Below are positions 8,799 to 18,609 of a stretch of 64,000 bases of DNA, piece after piece; positions within the stretch are counted from its first letter, which is position 1; each line of letters opens with the position of its first letter. Both the position numbers and the translations under genes were made by a program. The stretch comes from Akkermansia muciniphila. GTDB lineage: Bacteria > Verrucomicrobiota > Verrucomicrobiia > Verrucomicrobiales > Akkermansiaceae. Under the pieces are notes generated by a model. The model ran no database searches, was not told where the DNA came from, and saw only the letters and a program-made list of their open reading frames with translations. The stretch is taken from assembly GCF_002884975.1 (NCBI RefSeq), contig NZ_PJKB01000001.1, positions 830,596 through 894,595 on the forward strand, written 5' to 3'.

Positions 8799-11141
8799 TT
8801 ATTTGGCAGGCTTGAACGGCTTGGGGGACGCGTAGACTTCATAGTCCTTGATGCGGCCGTTTTCCCGGTTCTGGCGCGGCAGGTAGCGGAAGCCGGAGAG
8901 CTTCTGCACCTTGCCCAGGTCCAGCACGATCATGTGCGGGTGCGTGGGGTTGTCTCCCTGCCACTTGGTGTGCCAGTAGGTGGTGGGCTGGTTGTCCATC
9001 ACCAGGCCCGCCTGGGCGGCTTCCCCCGCCGTTTCATGGGAGTCCGCATAGACCACGGACCACTGTTCGCGGGGAAGCAGGTTGCCGGAGGCATCCAGGA
9101 AGTTCAGCTCCGCAATGGCGGCGTGCGGACCGTTGTCATGGGCGTTCTTGCTGACGAGGGCGATGTAGCGGGCCTGGACGAGAGCGCGGAATTTGATTTC
9201 CTGCTGGTCCGCGCCCTTGGCGAAGGTTCCCTTGTGCACGAGCTGGCTGGCGGCGGGAGCCACGGGCTTGCCCACACGGAAGACGTCCGCCATGGCGGGG
9301 TCCCTGTTGACTTCGTAAATGGCTTCCTTCACGCCTTTCACCGTGCCGGAGCCGCCGTCCACGTCCAGCACCACGATTTCATTTTTCCCCGGTTTCAGGT
9401 ATTCGCCGGGGCAGTAAAGCGCCTGCTGGGAGCCGATGAACCAGAAGCGGCCCAGATTGTGGCCGTTCACCCACACGACGCCCTTTTTCCAGCCGTCCCG
9501 CATGTCCAGGTAGGTATCCCTGGGGTTGGAGACGTTGAAATATCCACGGTGGAACACGGGCTGGTCACCGCCCGGCTTCTTGCCGGAGAAGGACAGGAGC
9601 TCCACGCCCTTGCACGGGAGGTTGTAGATGAGGAAGTTTTCCAGCTTCTTCCCGTCCAGCGTGATGGGGCCGCGGATTCCCTTGCGTTCCCCCTGGATTT
9701 GGCCGCCGAAGTTGATGCGGCCCATGTTTTCCACAAAGATATCCACCGTATGAAGGCCCGCGGGAATGACCACGTCACAGGCGTCCTGCTTGTAGCGGCG
9801 GTCCGCCGCTCCCTGCCTTTTGCCGTCCACGTAAACGATAGCGCGGTCCTGCATGTTGTTCATTTTCAGCTCTCCCTTCACCGGGCCGTTCACCTTCGTC
9901 CGGTACAGGATGAAGCCCAGGCTCTGCCCCAGGGCTTCCATGTGCACGGGCTCCTTGCGGATGACAGGCTGCGGGAGCCGGTTGAACATGCCGGCTTTCT
10001 CCGTAAACGTGATGGGCGGCAGCTCCATCATTTCCGGCTGCGCGGGCGGTTCGGGGAGCTTGTACGTATCACCGTAATAGTCCTGAATGGTCTGGCGGAA
10101 GGTACGGTAGCGGTCCGTCAGGGTTCCGTTTTCAGAGATGGGCGCGCCGTAGTCGTAATTGGTCACGTCCGGCGTGTAGGCCCCTTCCCAGTTCGCCCCG
10201 TTCATGAAGCCGAAGGAGGTGCCCCCGTGCGCCATGAAGAGGTTGGGGGAGACGTTGTTTTCCAGCATCCACTTCAAGTCGCGGTTGAAGCCTTCCGTAC
10301 TGCCGCCGTTTTTGGGCTTGCCCCAGTGGTCAAACCAGCCTACCCAGAATTCGCCGTTGATGCGGGGAGTCTTGCCCTTGTGCTTTTCCAGGTTGGCAAA
10401 GGCGCCCTTGGCTCCGCCGCCGAAGTTCATGGCGGGAACGATGCCGGGCAGCGTGCCGTTGTTAATCATCCAGTCGTTCGGGCCGTCCGAGGTAAAGGGC
10501 ACCACGCCCGGAAGCTCCTTTTGGATGACTTCCAGGTGTTTTTTCACGTAGTCCTTGTCGGAGCCGTAGGAGCCGTATTCGTTTTCCACCTGGGCCATGA
10601 TGATGGGGCCACCCTTGGTGATCTGGAGCGGTTCCAGCATGGAGCAGACTTTCTTGAGATAAGCCATGGCCGGTTCCAGGAAACGGGGGTCCTGGGAACG
10701 GACCTTCAGGTCTTCATCCTTCAGCAGCCAGCCGGGGAACCCGCCGAATTCCCATTCCGCGCAAACGTAGGGGCCCGGACGCACGATGACCCACAGGCCG
10801 GCCTTCTGCGCCTCCTTGATGAATTCCACAAAGTCCAGGTTGCCGGAAAAGTCCCACTTGCCGGGTTCCGGTTCATGCACGTTCCAGAACAGATAGGTGC
10901 AGACGGTGTTCATGCCCATGGCCTTCATGCGCTGGAACCTGTCCTGCCAGTGCTCACGCGGCACGCGCGGGTAGTGCATTTCCCCGGAGATGATTTTGAC
11001 AGGCTTTCCGTCCATCAGGAAGTTTTCCTGGTTGGTGGCGAAGACATGCTTGGCGCCGTCATTGGATTCCGGCAGGGGCATGGGAGCGGCCATGCAAAGG
11101 TGGCCTGCCAGAAACAGGGCGGAAAAAAGTGATATTTTCAT
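8799..11141 (-). CDS. Secreted GH35 beta-galactosidase
   Basis: Glycoside hydrolase family 35 enzyme of 780 residues that removes terminal beta-galactose, probably from mucin O-glycans. It has a signal peptide (MKISLFSALFLAGHLCMAA), then the TIM-barrel catalytic domain. The acid/base Glu lies in QVENEYGSYG (near residue 190) and the nucleophile Glu in INGEFWVGWFDHW (near 260). Galactose-binding jelly-roll modules follow, and the last 145 residues resemble an F5/8 type C (discoidin) domain. It is flanked by its own terminator and is not in an obvious operon. Substrate linkage preference cannot be read from sequence. Confidence 0.93.
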   Translation of the reverse strand: MKISLFSALFLAGHLCMAAPMPLPESNDGAKHVFATNQENFLMDGKPVKIISGEMHYPRVPREHWQDRFQRMKAMGMNTVCTYLFWNVHEPEPGKWDFSGNLDFVEFIKEAQKAGLWVIVRPGPYVCAEWEFGGFPGWLLKDEDLKVRSQDPRFLEPAMAYLKKVCSMLEPLQITKGGPIIMAQVENEYGSYGSDKDYVKKHLEVIQKELPGVVPFTSDGPNDWMINNGTLPGIVPAMNFGGGAKGAFANLEKHKGKTPRINGEFWVGWFDHWGKPKNGGSTEGFNRDLKWMLENNVSPNLFMAHGGTSFGFMNGANWEGAYTPDVTNYDYGAPISENGTLTDRYRTFRQTIQDYYGDTYKLPEPPAQPEMMELPPITFTEKAGMFNRLPQPVIRKEPVHMEALGQSLGFILYRTKVNGPVKGELKMNNMQDRAIVYVDGKRQGAADRRYKQDACDVVIPAGLHTVDIFVENMGRINFGGQIQGERKGIRGPITLDGKKLENFLIYNLPCKGVELLSFSGKKPGGDQPVFHRGYFNVSNPRDTYLDMRDGWKKGVVWVNGHNLGRFWFIGSQQALYCPGEYLKPGKNEIVVLDVDGGSGTVKGVKEAIYEVNRDPAMADVFRVGKPVAPAASQLVHKGTFAKGADQQEIKFRALVQARYIALVSKNAHDNGPHAAIAELNFLDASGNLLPREQWSVVYADSHETAGEAAQAGLVMDNQPTTYWHTKWQGDNPTHPHMIVLDLGKVQKLSGFRYLPRQNRENGRIKDYEVYASPKPFKPAK

Positions 11142-11240
11142 GATAATGGAGTCAATAAACGGTTCTAGGGAATAATAAGGGGAATTATGATGAAAAACCG
11201 CCTCCCTTCAATTTAAAAAGAAGCCGGAGAACTGGTCTTA

Positions 11241-13358
11241 TTACGGGGCGGCGTCATCCGGTCTTTCAAGGCGTATCACCTGGTGCCTTTCCTCAAACGG
11301 AACGCCCCGGCGCCGGGCCTCCTGCGTTTCCTTCTTCATTTTTTCATCCACCCAGTACAGGTGGGATTCCAAGGGGTTGTAAATCCGGGGGGAACAGAAC
11401 CGCGTGGGGGATTCCGGCCAGCGTATCCAGCGCCAGCAGGCGACGTACGTGTAGGGTTCCCGCCAGCCGGGAATCCAGACGCAGAGTTCATGAATGCGCT
11501 TTTGGGCGCGGTGAAGAGCTTTTTTCAGGGCGGCGCCATCCGGGGCATTCCGCTCCGCGTCCAGGGCCGCATCCAGTTCCGTGTCCGCCACGGCAAAGAT
11601 ATTGTTCGTGTTGCCCACGGGGTTGCCGCGGGCATCGTACGCCAGCTCGGAAGCAAAGGTTTCATACAGCCGGGGGAACGGCGTCTGGAGCGGCCACGCC
11701 CACAGGGCGGCCTGGTACCGTTTTTCAAATACCTTCCGGGAACAGACATTATAGGTCAGGGGGTCCAGGCGCAGGTCCACCCCGCATTTCAGGGCCTCCT
11801 GCCGGAGAATGGAACAAACGTTGGTCATCAGGGTGGAGGAGTCCGCAAAGGTCAGTTCCACCACCAGCCGTTCCCCCCGTTCATTCTTCAGCACGCCGTC
11901 TTCCCCCATTTCCCGGTAGCCGGCGCGGGCAAAATATTCCATGGCTTTTTTCTTGCTGTATTCCGGCGCTTTCAGCGGAAGTGTCAGATCGCCGTACCCC
12001 TCCATGTAGGAACCCAGCCTTCTCATATTCCCGCGGAACAGGGTATCAATCACCATGCCCATGTTCACGGAATGCGCCAGCCCCCTGCGGACGCCGAGAT
12101 TTTTCAGAAGCTTGTCCGCACAGTTCAGGTACAGGCCGTACGGGGGGCAGGCATAACCGGCTTCCAGGCTGTATTTGTCTATGTAGCCCCGGTGCACTTC
12201 CGGCAGTTCCAGCCTGTTTTCCCACACTTCCGGCTTGCGGACGTTCATCATGTCCAGCTCTCCGCGGCGGAACATTTCAACCGCCTTGTTTTCCAGGTTT
12301 ACAAATACATGCTCCACCTGGTCCGCATTGCAGGAATAGCGGTAGTATTTCCTGTCCTTCGCCCACCAGTCCTTCACGCGGGCCAGGGTGATGCGCTCGC
12401 CTATCCTTATTTTACCGGGAACCACCACGTAGCCCCCCGTATTCGGGGGCGCCTTCCACTGGTAGCGTTCCAGAAACAGGGAGTTGAAATCATGGTAAAA
12501 ACCGGGATGGGCCGGATGGAAATCCACACAGGCCATGTAAGGCAGCAGCGGCCCGGGGGACGGAAGCGTCAGGGCAATGACGGAATCCCCGTATACCGTA
12601 ATCTGGTCATACGTGGAGCGGAACAGGGTGGTCCAGAAGGGGTCCCGGGCAAAGCCGGACGTGCGGAGGCAGATATTCAGCAGGAAATCCTGCGCCTTCA
12701 CGGGGCGGCCGTCCGAGTATGTCGCTTCCGGGTCCAGATGGTAAAAAACGGTTTTTCCGTCCTCGGAGACGGCCCAGCGGTCCGCCAGCCCCGGAATGGG
12801 CCGGAAGGTTTCCGGATGCAGGCCCACCAGGGGAAGCCACACGTTGTCAATGGCGGAGTAGTTGAAAAAGTTTTCGCTTCCCGGTCCGAACGCCCGCAGG
12901 GTTCCGGGAAACGGCGTATTGATCCACAGCCGGACCAGCCCTCCTTTCACGGCGCGGTGGTCACCCACTTCCGGCTCCTCCATTCCGGTCTGCCATTCCA
13001 ATCCCGCAGGAACTTCCTTCAGGGGAAGCTGGCGGATATGGTCTTTCAGCTCCAGCCTTCTGCCGATGCGTTCCACGGAACGCTCCTGCTCGGCCAGACG
13101 CCGCCCATCCCCATCGCCACGGGAGACGGACAGCAGGCTTTTCTTCCGCTCCCCTCCCGCCAGTTCCCGGAGCAGTTCCCGTTCCACGGACCTGTTCCAC
13201 CGTTCCACGAAGCCGTCAAATATGGCAGGCATGCCCCTGCCGTCCGTGCGTCCGGAGGCTTCATGCCAAACGTCCGCCTCCCGCTGGGAGAAGTAAAAAA
13301 CTCCTGCAAGAAAGACGGCGAGGACCAACGCCCCCAGAATGTACAGCCAGCGAAACAC
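11241..13358 (-). CDS. Peptide ABC-transporter substrate-binding protein, YejA-like
   Basis: Extracellular solute-binding protein family 5 (705 residues). It has one N-terminal hydrophobic segment (residues 4-23) that may act as a signal or anchor; no lipobox cysteine is seen. Residues 25-135 are charged and possibly helical. The SBP family 5 fold follows, with stretches such as LADRWAVSEDGKTVFYHL and YSDGRPVKAQDFL. The size and the C-terminal WIPGWREPYTYVACW region resemble YejA-type oligopeptide/microcin C binding proteins. No permease or ATPase gene is adjacent, so it is an orphan binding protein here. Confidence 0.8.
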   Translation of the reverse strand: MFRWLYILGALVLAVFLAGVFYFSQREADVWHEASGRTDGRGMPAIFDGFVERWNRSVERELLRELAGGERKKSLLSVSRGDGDGRRLAEQERSVERIGRRLELKDHIRQLPLKEVPAGLEWQTGMEEPEVGDHRAVKGGLVRLWINTPFPGTLRAFGPGSENFFNYSAIDNVWLPLVGLHPETFRPIPGLADRWAVSEDGKTVFYHLDPEATYSDGRPVKAQDFLLNICLRTSGFARDPFWTTLFRSTYDQITVYGDSVIALTLPSPGPLLPYMACVDFHPAHPGFYHDFNSLFLERYQWKAPPNTGGYVVVPGKIRIGERITLARVKDWWAKDRKYYRYSCNADQVEHVFVNLENKAVEMFRRGELDMMNVRKPEVWENRLELPEVHRGYIDKYSLEAGYACPPYGLYLNCADKLLKNLGVRRGLAHSVNMGMVIDTLFRGNMRRLGSYMEGYGDLTLPLKAPEYSKKKAMEYFARAGYREMGEDGVLKNERGERLVVELTFADSSTLMTNVCSILRQEALKCGVDLRLDPLTYNVCSRKVFEKRYQAALWAWPLQTPFPRLYETFASELAYDARGNPVGNTNNIFAVADTELDAALDAERNAPDGAALKKALHRAQKRIHELCVWIPGWREPYTYVACWRWIRWPESPTRFCSPRIYNPLESHLYWVDEKMKKETQEARRRGVPFEERHQVIRLERPDDAAP

Positions 13359-13413
13359 AGCTCAGATTACCGCCGCATGTTAACCGATTCCGGAACCACC
13401 GGAAAACAAAAAG

Positions 13414-13473
13414 CCCATCTTCCGCCCGGAGCTGTTCCCTTCGCCTGAAACAGCCCGCAAGACGGAAGATGGG
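13414..13473 (-). terminator. Probable terminator of the TonB receptor gene
   Basis: An 11-bp stem (13414-13424 with 13463-13473) encloses a second small hairpin. On the minus strand it is followed by GCTTTTTG, just beyond the receptor stop. Confidence 0.6.
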
Positions 13474-13504
13474 GGTGCAATCAACAATTAGTCCTGAAAA
13501 GCAA

Positions 13505-15511
13505 TTAGAATTCGACCGTCACACCGCCGAAGACTCCCAGCCCCCGGGCCTGGCGCGGTCCGAAGTTATAGTCATTCGTGATGATGAAATTCTGGTCAAA
13601 CAGGTTTTCCACACGCACATGGAGCGCCACATTGTCCGTCACCTGGTACCTGGCGAACAAACGCGCCGTAAAGAAGTTGTCCAGACGGGCATAGTTGTAG
13701 TCCGTACGCCCCATGGCGGAGGTTACGCCGAAGCCGACCGTCAGTTTTTCAACCGGAGAAGTATAAACCTCCGCGTTGATGGTGTGGCGGGCGGTATTGG
13801 CCATCTGGACGGTTTCATATTTGCCGATGGAGTCGCGCTTGGGCATCGTGAAGGTGTAGTTGGCATAGTAGCCGCTGTTCCACGCATCCTTGAACTGCCC
13901 CTTGAACGCTACTTCCACGCCATAGGAAGTGGCGTGGGAGAAGTTGTCGTAAGTCGTGTAGGAGTTGGGCCACGTGCCTACGCTCTTGGTGCCGATTTCA
14001 TCGTTGATGCGGGTCCAGAACCCCGTTACGGAAGCGTAATGGTTGTCCGCCAGGCGCTGTTCCACGCCCAGGTCTCCGCCCAGGGATTTGGACACGTCCA
14101 GGTCTGGATTGCCCACGTAGCCGTAATTGGCGGCGTACTGTTCAAAGTAGGTGGGGGCGCGGAAGCCGGAACCCACGGAACCGAAAATACGGGTGGGGGA
14201 ATCCTTGCCTGTCACCTTCCAGGAATTGGAATAACGCCACGTGAAGTGATTGTTCCAGACGGAATCATGCTCCAGGCGCAGGGCCACACTGGCGTCAAAG
14301 TTGTCCGTGGGCGCCCACATCTGCTCCGCAAAGAAGGCAAGCGTGCTCTGCCATTCATCCTTGGCAACGTAATTGTTTTCGCTCATGTAGTCGGAGCGGT
14401 CCCAGGCCATGCCGGCGACCGTCTTCCATTCCTTGTTCCACGTAAGTGCATTGCGCCATTCCGTCTGGAAGCGGCGGTTGCGCATCACGTTGGGCTGGAA
14501 ATCGAAGCCCGGCGTATGCGTGGAATAGTCCATGTTGTAATGCCCGATCATGAAGCTGGTGGACCACAGCTTGGTAATTTCCGCATCCACGCGCCCCGTC
14601 ACCAGATTGCTGCGGTTCTTGTCTTCCGTGTTGTACAGGTGGGGGTCCGTCACGGCGGGCCACTGGTCGTAGTCCACATACGGCGTGGGATATTCAAAGT
14701 AGGAGTCCAGGCGGCGGTAGGTAAAGCCCACCTTCACCTTGTCATTGACGTCATAGCCCAGGCGCACGGCTTCCTGCCACTGGCGGAAGTCGTTCATGCC
14801 TTTCCGGTTGTCATAAATGGCCGGATAAATGGTGGGATCGTTTTCCGTGGATTCAAACCCCACGCCCACAAAGTAGGAAAGCTTCTTGATCTTGCCGGAG
14901 GAAGTCGCGTAGCTGTTGAAGGAATGGAAAGAACCGGCTTCCGCAAAAATCCTGGTCACGGGATCGCCTTCCCCTTCCGGGGTGTCCATGGCGACAACGC
15001 CGCCAATGGCGCCGGAACCGAAGACGGCGCCCTGGGCGCCCTTCACCACTTCCACATTGCCCACCGTAAACAGATTGGTGATCCCCAGCAGCTTGTTGCC
15101 GGACATGTTGACATCACTGATGCGCATGCCGTCAACCATGGTCAGGGTGTAGGTTTCCTTGTTCATCCCGCGGATGACGGTGTTGCTCACGGAACCGCGC
15201 TGCCAGGTGCCGCCGCCGTCCAGCGTGAAGACGCCGGGAGTCTGGGAAAGGGCTCCTGTCAGGGTTTCAATGCCCGCTTTCTGGAATTCTTCCGGATTGA
15301 TGATGGAAACGGAGACCCCGGACCTGTTGTACGGCACGCCCGTAAAGTGGGACGCCATGGTCAATTCCGGCATGACCTGCATGGTTTCCGAACTGGCGGA
15401 GGGCTTGGAGTCTTCTTTTTTAGCGGACTCGGCAAGAGAGGACTGGCCTGCGAATGCGGCAAGGCCAACGGCAATAGCGCCCATCTGAAGGGCTTTCTTC
15501 GTATAAAGCAT
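13505..15511 (-). CDS. btuB: TonB-dependent outer-membrane receptor, BtuB-like
   Basis: 668-residue TonB-dependent transporter, predicted to import corrinoids across the outer membrane. It has a signal peptide (about residues 1-28), a plug domain of about 130 residues with VIRGMNKETYTLTMVDGMRI and EVVKGAQGAVFGSGAIGG, then a 22-strand barrel rich in aromatic strands, ending in GVFGGVTVEF with a terminal Phe. The corrinoid assignment rests on context: a cobalamin riboswitch lies directly upstream and the B12 salvage operon is divergent from it. The gene symbol is therefore by context, not by full similarity to E. coli BtuB. Confidence 0.85.
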   Translation of the reverse strand: MLYTKKALQMGAIAVGLAAFAGQSSLAESAKKEDSKPSASSETMQVMPELTMASHFTGVPYNRSGVSVSIINPEEFQKAGIETLTGALSQTPGVFTLDGGGTWQRGSVSNTVIRGMNKETYTLTMVDGMRISDVNMSGNKLLGITNLFTVGNVEVVKGAQGAVFGSGAIGGVVAMDTPEGEGDPVTRIFAEAGSFHSFNSYATSSGKIKKLSYFVGVGFESTENDPTIYPAIYDNRKGMNDFRQWQEAVRLGYDVNDKVKVGFTYRRLDSYFEYPTPYVDYDQWPAVTDPHLYNTEDKNRSNLVTGRVDAEITKLWSTSFMIGHYNMDYSTHTPGFDFQPNVMRNRRFQTEWRNALTWNKEWKTVAGMAWDRSDYMSENNYVAKDEWQSTLAFFAEQMWAPTDNFDASVALRLEHDSVWNNHFTWRYSNSWKVTGKDSPTRIFGSVGSGFRAPTYFEQYAANYGYVGNPDLDVSKSLGGDLGVEQRLADNHYASVTGFWTRINDEIGTKSVGTWPNSYTTYDNFSHATSYGVEVAFKGQFKDAWNSGYYANYTFTMPKRDSIGKYETVQMANTARHTINAEVYTSPVEKLTVGFGVTSAMGRTDYNYARLDNFFTARLFARYQVTDNVALHVRVENLFDQNFIITNDYNFGPRQARGLGVFGGVTVEF

Positions 15512-15560
15512 GGTTGTGGTGCCTTACGTTCGGTAACTCGCCGAACAGTTGGACAACCCC

Positions 15561-15680
15561 ACAGGCTGGTCTTCTGGCTTGCGAGACAGGCTCGCTTACA
15601 GTGGCGGTACCGCTCCGGATTTTCACCGGTATTCCCCAATCTATTTCCTGCCCGGCTACGGGCGTCCCTGAGGTCTGTAA
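15561..15680 (-). promoter_or_regulatory. Cobalamin riboswitch upstream of the TonB receptor
   Basis: On the minus strand the leader shows the B12-box core (AATCCGGAGCGGTACCGCCA preceded by GGGAATACCGGTGA) and a CCAGAAGACCAGCC segment in the position of the conserved 3' part. A GTTCGG/CCGAAC hairpin at 15528-15546, close to the receptor ATG, could be the expression platform hiding the ribosome-binding region. Its core is nearly identical to the second riboswitch at 22937-23067. Boundaries are approximate. Confidence 0.9.
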
Positions 15681-15707
15681 CCCTTCCCATGAGGGTTCAT
15701 GAAACGG

Positions 15708-15736
15708 ATGAAATACCAAAGGGGCCGGTATGACAA
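15708..15736 (-). promoter_or_regulatory. Possible promoter of the riboswitch-receptor unit
   Basis: Minus-strand TTGTCA (15736-15731) and TTTCAT (15713-15708) are separated by 17 bp, which would start the transcript a few bases before the riboswitch. The -10 match is weak. Confidence 0.35.
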
Positions 15737-15739
15737 GCC

Positions 15740-16029
15740 AAAAAAATTTTTCTTTGAACATTCCGTCGCTTTGGGGACGATTCTTCTTTTCAGCCGCCGC
15801 GCGCCATCCCGTTTTTCCAACCGGAGTCCTCCATTTTTGTCTTGTCACCCCCCGCGCGTACAGGACATGATGCGCCCATGACGCGCCTTTCCCCCTCCTT
15901 CCCGCAGCGGGGAAGGATTTCCGTTTTCAGCGGAGTTCCCAACTCCCGGAAAAACTGTTTCCTCAAGGCGTTTCCTTCCTTTTCCCGGCACGCGCGGACG
16001 TCCGGAATTCCGGTCTCTACTACTACGGC
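15740..16029. other. Intergenic region between B12 receptor and B12 operon
   Basis: Divergent control region with no convincing gene. I see no B12 box in the plus-strand leader of the cob operon, in contrast with both flanking genes, and no strong sigma-70-type promoter. Confidence 0.5.
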
Positions 16030-18606
16030 ATGAACAGTTTTTCACACGGAGGGGATTTAAAATCCCTGGCGGCGAACGCCGGACGGCCCGAACGGGAGGT
16101 TCTGGATTTCAGCGTCAACCTGAGGCCGGAGGGAATGCCGGAGTTCATTGCTTCCGCGCTGTGGAAGGCCATGGATGCAGCCGTTCCCTATCCCTCCCCG
16201 GACATGGCGGAGCTGCGGGAGCTGGCGGCGGTTCATTACGGGCTGCCTTCCGGTTGCTTCACCTTCGGTAACGGAGCCAACGAACTGATTCACGCCCTCC
16301 CGCGCGCGCTGGAACTGAAACGGGCCGTCATTCCGGAACCCGCTTTTTCCGAGTACAGGCTGGCCTGCCTGCGCCACGGCACGGACGTTCTTTCCATCCG
16401 GACGGAGGAACGGAATTCCTTCATTCCGCCCCCCCTCCTGACGGCGGAACAGGCCGCAGGCGGAAGCGCCGTTTTCCTGGCGAATCCCTGTAATCCGTCC
16501 GGCGGCCTGCTGGACGTTCCGGCCCTGCGCCAGGCCGTGCGGGACCGCCCCGGAGTCATCTGGATTATTGACGAATCCTTCATTGACTACGCGGACGGAA
16601 CGGAATCGCTTCTCCATGACGCGGCCCTTCTGCCCAACCTGGTCGTCCTGCGTTCCCTGACCAAATTTTACGGCATGGCCGGTGTCCGGTGCGGCTTTTC
16701 CGTCTGCGCCGCTCCGCTGGCGGAACGGCTGAGGCAGTCCCTGCCCGCGTGGAACGTGAACGCCTTTGCGGCGGCGGCGGCGCAGGCCGTGCTGGAACAG
16801 CCGCCTTCATGGGCGGACGGGGAACGCGCCCTGAACCGGGAACGCCGGGAAGACCTGTTCCGCAGGCTTTCCGCCCTGCCGGGCGCCGCAGTACTCCCGT
16901 CCGGAGCCAATTTCCTGCTCTTCCGCCTGGCGGGGGCGTCTTACGGCCTGGCCGCACGGCTCCTGAAAAACCACGGCATCGCGCTGCGCGACTGCTCCAA
17001 TTATCCGGGGCTGGAAAACGGCGGCTGGTTCCGTGCAGGCGTTCGCACGCCGGAGGAACACGCCCTGCTGGCAGAGGCCCTGCGGGCCGAGCTGAAGGGA
17101 GACGCCCCCGCCATTCTCCGCAAACTGCCCAAACCGGCCCTGATGATCCAGGGCACCTGCTCCGATGCTGGAAAAAGCGTGCTCACGGCGGCCCTGTGCC
17201 GCATTTTCCTTCAGGATGGCCACCGGGTGGCCCCGTTCAAGGCGCAGAACATGGCCCTCAACTCCGGCGTGACCGCGCTGGGGGAGGAGATGGGACGCGC
17301 CCAGATGGTGCAGGCCCAGGCCTGCCGCATTGACCCTGATGCCAGGATGAACCCCATCCTGCTCAAGCCCCATTCCAACACCGGCTCCCAGGTGATCGTG
17401 ATGGGGCGCGCCGTGGGCCACATGGAGGCGCGGGAATATTTTACGGCCAAAAGGCGCTTCTGGCCGGACGTGCGCCGGGCGTACGATTCCCTGGCGGACG
17501 AGTATGACGTCCTCTGCCTGGAAGGGGCCGGAAGCCCCGGAGAAATCAACCTGAAATCCGCAGACGTGGTGAACATGAACATGGCCCGCTACGCGCGCGC
17601 CAAAGTTCTGCTCACCGGGGACATTGACCGGGGCGGCGTGTACGCCTCCTTCCTGGGGACATGGATGACGTTCGCCCCCTGGGAAAAAGAGCTGCTGGCG
17701 GGTTTTGTGGTCAACAAGTTTCGCGGAGATCCGGAGCTGCTGGCTCCGGCGCACAGCTATATGCTGGACCGTACGGGCAAGCCCGTGCTGGGCGTCATCC
17801 CGATGATACGGAACATCAATATTCCGGAAGAGGACCGGGCCGCGCTGCCCTTTGAACAGGACGGGCAAGCCAGGCACGCGGACAGCCTGGACGTGGCCGT
17901 AGTAATGCCCGCCCACGTCTCCAACTTCACGGACTTCGCCCCGCTGGCGGCGGAGCCGGACGTTCGCCTGCGCCAGGTGCGGACACGGGAGGAATGGGGG
18001 AATCCGGACCTGGTCATCCTGCCCGGCACCAAGAGCGTGGCGGCGGACCTGGCCGGCCTGCGCGCCGCCGGGCTGGAAGAGCCCATCCGCCGGCACGCCG
18101 AAAAGGGTAAGTGGATGCTGGGCGTCTGCGGCGGCCTGCAAATGCTGGGAACGGACATTCTGGACCCGCTGCACATGGAATCCGCAGAGGAACGGACGCC
18201 GGGGCTTGGGCTGCTGGAACTTTCCACCACTTTCGCCTCCGCCAAAACCCTGCTCAACGTGCGCCGGGCAAGCACGCCGCTGGATCCTCCCGCGGCGGGC
18301 TATGAAATCCACCATGGTGTCACCCGCCATGAGGGAAGGAGCATCCCCATCATGTTCCGGGAAGACGGCTCCCCCTGCGGCTACGGCAAAGGCCGAATCT
18401 GGGCCACGTACCTGCACGGAATTCTGGACGGCGACGAGTTCCGCCGCGCGTTCATCAACATGGTCAGGGTGGATTCCGGGCTGTCCGCCAATCCCGCCCT
18501 GCACGTCTCCTATGACCTGGACGGCGCGCTGGACCGCCTGGCGGACGTGGTCCGGGAGCATCTGGACCTCAAGGCCATCTACCGTATTCTTCAACTGAAA
18601 CGCTGA
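16030..18606 (+). CDS. CobD-CobQ fusion: threonine-phosphate decarboxylase / cobyric acid synthase
   Basis: An 858-residue fusion of two cobamide enzymes. Residues 1-360 are a PLP-dependent class I/II aminotransferase fold of the L-threonine-O-3-phosphate decarboxylase type (N-terminus HGGDLKSLAANAG; PLP lysine near 211 in LRSLTKFYGMAGVRCGF), which makes aminopropanol phosphate for the nucleotide loop. From about 373 lies cobyric acid synthase: P-loop-like IQGTCSDAGKSVLTAALC, PFKAQNMALNSG, then a class I glutamine amidotransferase domain with the Cys nucleophile in GVCGGLQMLG near 700. Both halves look complete. It is the first gene of the operon, 3 nt before cbiB. The two activities are not consecutive steps but both feed CbiB. 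Confidence 0.93.
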   Translation: MNSFSHGGDLKSLAANAGRPEREVLDFSVNLRPEGMPEFIASALWKAMDAAVPYPSPDMAELRELAAVHYGLPSGCFTFGNGANELIHALPRALELKRAVIPEPAFSEYRLACLRHGTDVLSIRTEERNSFIPPPLLTAEQAAGGSAVFLANPCNPSGGLLDVPALRQAVRDRPGVIWIIDESFIDYADGTESLLHDAALLPNLVVLRSLTKFYGMAGVRCGFSVCAAPLAERLRQSLPAWNVNAFAAAAAQAVLEQPPSWADGERALNRERREDLFRRLSALPGAAVLPSGANFLLFRLAGASYGLAARLLKNHGIALRDCSNYPGLENGGWFRAGVRTPEEHALLAEALRAELKGDAPAILRKLPKPALMIQGTCSDAGKSVLTAALCRIFLQDGHRVAPFKAQNMALNSGVTALGEEMGRAQMVQAQACRIDPDARMNPILLKPHSNTGSQVIVMGRAVGHMEAREYFTAKRRFWPDVRRAYDSLADEYDVLCLEGAGSPGEINLKSADVVNMNMARYARAKVLLTGDIDRGGVYASFLGTWMTFAPWEKELLAGFVVNKFRGDPELLAPAHSYMLDRTGKPVLGVIPMIRNINIPEEDRAALPFEQDGQARHADSLDVAVVMPAHVSNFTDFAPLAAEPDVRLRQVRTREEWGNPDLVILPGTKSVAADLAGLRAAGLEEPIRRHAEKGKWMLGVCGGLQMLGTDILDPLHMESAEERTPGLGLLELSTTFASAKTLLNVRRASTPLDPPAAGYEIHHGVTRHEGRSIPIMFREDGSPCGYGKGRIWATYLHGILDGDEFRRAFINMVRVDSGLSANPALHVSYDLDGALDRLADVVREHLDLKAIYRILQLKR

Positions 18607-18609
18607 CCC

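Noticed and set aside
8760-11132. 790-codon plus-strand frame opposite the GH35 gene
   Set aside because: Antisense shadow; the GH35 frame has signal peptide, catalytic motifs and its own terminator.
13469-15733. 754-codon plus-strand frame opposite the TonB receptor
   Set aside because: It also runs through the riboswitch; the translated sequence is low-complexity His/Gly/Val-rich, typical of antisense frames.
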